Shown piece by piece: positions 61,907 to 64,000 of a stretch of DNA of 64,000 bases. A program made the translations under genes and the position numbers. A model generated the notes under the pieces. That model was not told where the DNA came from. It saw only the letters and a program-made list of their open reading frames with translations, and ran no database searches. Each line of letters begins with the position of its first letter. Position 1 is the first letter of the stretch. This DNA comes from Streptococcus hyovaginalis DSM 12219 (GTDB lineage Bacteria; Bacillota; Bacilli; Lactobacillales; Streptococcaceae), in assembly GCF_000420785.1 (NCBI RefSeq), contig NZ_ATVP01000006.1, positions 102,552 through 166,551 of the forward strand, in the 5' to 3' direction.

Positions 61907-63598
61907 ATGAAAAGAAAATGGACCCTGGCCAAAAAAGTGGGATTACTAATCGCAAGTAGTAGCTTGATTTTAGCTGCCTGTCAGCAAGGCGCAAATCTCA
62001 AATTAGATACTAAGGCAGTCAACGATGCCTCTGCCGCTAAAAAAACAGCCAATGGCAAAGATGTACAGCTCTATGATACAGGTAGAGCAAAAACAGAAGA
62101 CTATTCTAAAGTCAATGACAATCAAGCTAAATACGTCTTCCTTTTTATCGGTGATGGCATGGGGGTAACACCTGTGACAGCTGCTGAGAATTACTTAGGC
62201 TATACCAGAACTAACAAAGGGGAGGTCTATCCTGACCGCATGAATTTCACAGAAATGCCAGTGGTTGGGATGAAAACACAGTACGACTGCCACTCCTTTA
62301 TTCCGGACTCTGCCTCAACAGCAACTGCTTTTGGAACAGTCATTAAAACACAAACAGACACCATCGGCTTGTCAGGGGATTTTACAAAATCAGCTGACTC
62401 CGTTGCTGAAAAAGCGAAGCGAGCTGGTAAAGCGGTAGGTATCGTCTCTTCTGTAACCCTAAATCATGCCACACCTGCTGCCTTTTATGCCAACGAAGAA
62501 TCTCGCAATTCTTACTATGATATCGGTCTCCAGATGGCTGAAACGGACTTTGATTATTTCGCAGGAGGCTCTCTCAAACATCGAACTGGTGAAAACGAGG
62601 ATCAAAAAGATCTCTACGCAATTATGGAAGAAAAAGGCTATACTATCGCTGATACCAAGGAAGAGGCTAAAGCTATCAACAAGGATTCAGAAAAAGTTTA
62701 CCTTGTGGCAGAAGACTTGCAAGATGATGGGGCTATGACTTATAAGATTGACCAGAAAAAAGGCCAGCAAGACCTCAATGACATGGTCAGAAAAGGGATT
62801 GAAGTCATGGAAGATGATCCTGAGGGCTTCTTCATGATGGCTGAGTCGGGTAAAATCGACTGGGCAGAACATGCCAATGATGCTGCAACAACCGTTGAGG
62901 AAGTCATTGGCTTCCAAGATTCGATCCAAACGGCCATTGATTTTTACAATGAGCACCCAGATGAAACACTAATCGTCGTTACTGCTGACCATGCAACAGG
63001 TGGCTTCACCATTGGAAATAGCTCAACAGGTTATGAAACCTTCTTTGACCAACTAACTCATCAAAAAGGGTCTCAGGTTGAATTTAACAACTTGGTACAA
63101 GCCGAGCTAGAAAAAAATCCATCCTTAAGCTTTGAAGCGTTTGTACCTAAAATCGAAGATTTCTTTGGCTTACAGCTAGATCCAGATGCACCATCAGAAT
63201 CAATCTCAAACAGCGAAAAAGATAGCTATTTAGCTAAACAAGCTGAAAATCGTAAACTCTGCTCAAAAGAGGAATACCAAGAACTCAAGACTGCTTTTGA
63301 AGAATCTAAAAAAGACGATGATGACCAGCATGTTCATTATGGAGGCTACACACCAATCGCCATTACAGCAACGCGAATCCTAGACAAAAAGGCAGGTTTG
63401 GCTTGGACAACCACAGACCACTCTGGGGATAAGGTTCCTGTATACGCTATGGGCTCAGGCGCTTACATGTTTGATGGGGAATACGATGACACAGACGTTG
63501 CTATCAGAGTAGGAGAGGCTATGGGCTTTAACGGCGATCCTGCGAAAGCAAAAGAACAAGTCGAAACAGAAACTAAAAAACCAACAGGAGTTGGCTAA
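61907..63598 (+). CDS. phoA: Alkaline phosphatase lipoprotein
   Basis: A 563-aa protein with a lipoprotein signal (lipobox ILAACQ, Cys about residue 25). The alkaline phosphatase core is present: metal-binding YVFLFIGDGMGVTPV (Asp), the nucleophile region PDSASTATAFGT (Ser), NHATPAAFYANEESRN, VVTADHATGGFTIG and WTTTDHSGDKVPVYAMGSG with metal His/Asp residues. It releases phosphate from organic esters outside the cell. Pho-box-like repeats upstream suggest induction at low phosphate. Confidence 0.93.
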   Translation: MKRKWTLAKKVGLLIASSSLILAACQQGANLKLDTKAVNDASAAKKTANGKDVQLYDTGRAKTEDYSKVNDNQAKYVFLFIGDGMGVTPVTAAENYLGYTRTNKGEVYPDRMNFTEMPVVGMKTQYDCHSFIPDSASTATAFGTVIKTQTDTIGLSGDFTKSADSVAEKAKRAGKAVGIVSSVTLNHATPAAFYANEESRNSYYDIGLQMAETDFDYFAGGSLKHRTGENEDQKDLYAIMEEKGYTIADTKEEAKAINKDSEKVYLVAEDLQDDGAMTYKIDQKKGQQDLNDMVRKGIEVMEDDPEGFFMMAESGKIDWAEHANDAATTVEEVIGFQDSIQTAIDFYNEHPDETLIVVTADHATGGFTIGNSSTGYETFFDQLTHQKGSQVEFNNLVQAELEKNPSLSFEAFVPKIEDFFGLQLDPDAPSESISNSEKDSYLAKQAENRKLCSKEEYQELKTAFEESKKDDDDQHVHYGGYTPIAITATRILDKKAGLAWTTTDHSGDKVPVYAMGSGAYMFDGEYDDTDVAIRVGEAMGFNGDPAKAKEQVETETKKPTGVG

Positions 63599-63626
63599 AA
63601 ACCTAAACAAAGTGGGCAATAAAAGA

Positions 63627-63655
63627 AATAAGACTGGGCTTGATCCAGTCTTATT
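63627..63655 (+). terminator. Terminator after phoA
   Basis: A perfect 11-bp stem AATAAGACTGG/CCAGTCTTATT (63627-63637 with 63645-63655), followed by ATTAT. Confidence 0.75.
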
Positions 63656-63667
63656 ATTATGGTTTAA

Positions 63668-64000
63668 AGTCAGCTTTTCTTTGGTCGTAACTTACTAGAA
63701 AGAAGCCGCTTTAATAGACGAACAAGGCAACTCATTTGGTTGATTCAGCTCATTCGACAAGCTTTGAGTGAGGCAATCTCGCCAGATACTATTGTGATTA
63801 TGGACAGTTTTCCATTGCCGCTTTTCCAGCCTATTCGCAATCATAGAGCCAAGATTTTCAATGATGTCGCTGATATTGGGTATAATGCCACTAAAAACCT
63901 TTGGTGCTATGGTTTTAAAGTCCATATGCTGGTCACTTTGTCGGGGGTTATTCTCAACTATGTTGTGACACCAGCCTCTGTTCACGACATTAAAGTCGTT
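63668..64000 (+). mobile_element. IS982-family transposase, 5'-truncated, 3' end outside window
   Basis: An open plus-strand frame follows the TAA at 63665 with no start codon before an internal Met. It reads LIWLIQLIRQALSEAISPDT, then VIMDSFPLPLFQPIRNHRAK with the first catalytic Asp, FNDVADIGYNATKNLWCYGF and YVVTPASVHDIK, typical of IS982-family DDE transposases. About the first 100 residues are missing, so this copy is dead or is the remnant of an insertion. The antisense frame here is a shadow. Confidence 0.8.

Noticed and set aside
63695..63985. 96-aa minus-strand frame at the right edge
   Set aside because: Antisense shadow of the IS982 transposase frame.

Overview
The window looks like chromosomal DNA of a pyogenic-group Streptococcus. 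The evidence is a low-GC genome with AGGAGG ribosome sites, an L-Lys-type MurE, ClpL, CtsR operators, and the core gene neighbourhood upp / clpP / ylbG / branched-chain amino acid ABC operon / yabA-holB-tmk. I cannot fix the species from this sequence alone.

Positions 1 to about 29,700 are the integrase-proximal part of a tailed (siphovirus-type) prophage; its far end, with the rest of the tail, the lysis genes and the other attachment site, lies left of the window. Almost all of it is on the minus strand. From right to left: integrase (28590-29648), a secreted Ltp-type superinfection-exclusion candidate, an ImmA-type metalloprotease with a short CI-type repressor (all plus strand), a control region with repeated operators and two strong promoters facing each other, a Cro-type gene, a replication/recombination block (a degraded replication initiator, ERF annealing protein, DUF1351, MazG-like, SSB, small HTH genes, a cytosine-methyltransferase-like gene, DUF2303, RusA), an ArpU/RinA-like late regulator, then packaging and structure (TerS, TerL, portal, minor head protein, scaffold, capsid, head-tail joining proteins, tail tube, chaperones, 1268-aa tape measure, Dit). 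Many small early genes too short for usual ORF filters are supported by ribosome sites and stop/start overlaps.

From 29,707 to 64,000 is host core genome: cutC; PII (glnB) with an amtB gene broken by one in-frame amber codon; rsmI-yabA and holB-tmk; a CBS/ACT protein; the livKHMGF branched-chain amino acid transporter with a near-perfect CodY box in its promoter; ylbG; clpP with a CtsR box; upp; the transsulfuration pair patB/metB; a lipid II flippase-type exporter divergent from murE; a ferric hydroxamate ABC transporter (fhuCDBG); ppaC; pflA; a CorC/TlyC-type membrane protein; nth; an Spx-like protein, ogt and an SRPBCC protein; clpL with several CtsR boxes and a long leader; a lipoprotein alkaline phosphatase preceded by phased Pho-box-like hexamers; and a 5'-truncated IS982-family transposase running off the right edge.

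The most notable observations are the face-to-face prophage promoters with shared operators, the replication initiator whose in-frame 16-codon repeats lie beyond a stop codon, a degenerate tRNA-like element at the terminase junction, a structured 220-bp element flanked by 11-bp direct repeats after clpP, the amber-interrupted amtB, an Ltp homologue without any cysteine, and an endonuclease III lacking two of the four cluster cysteines.
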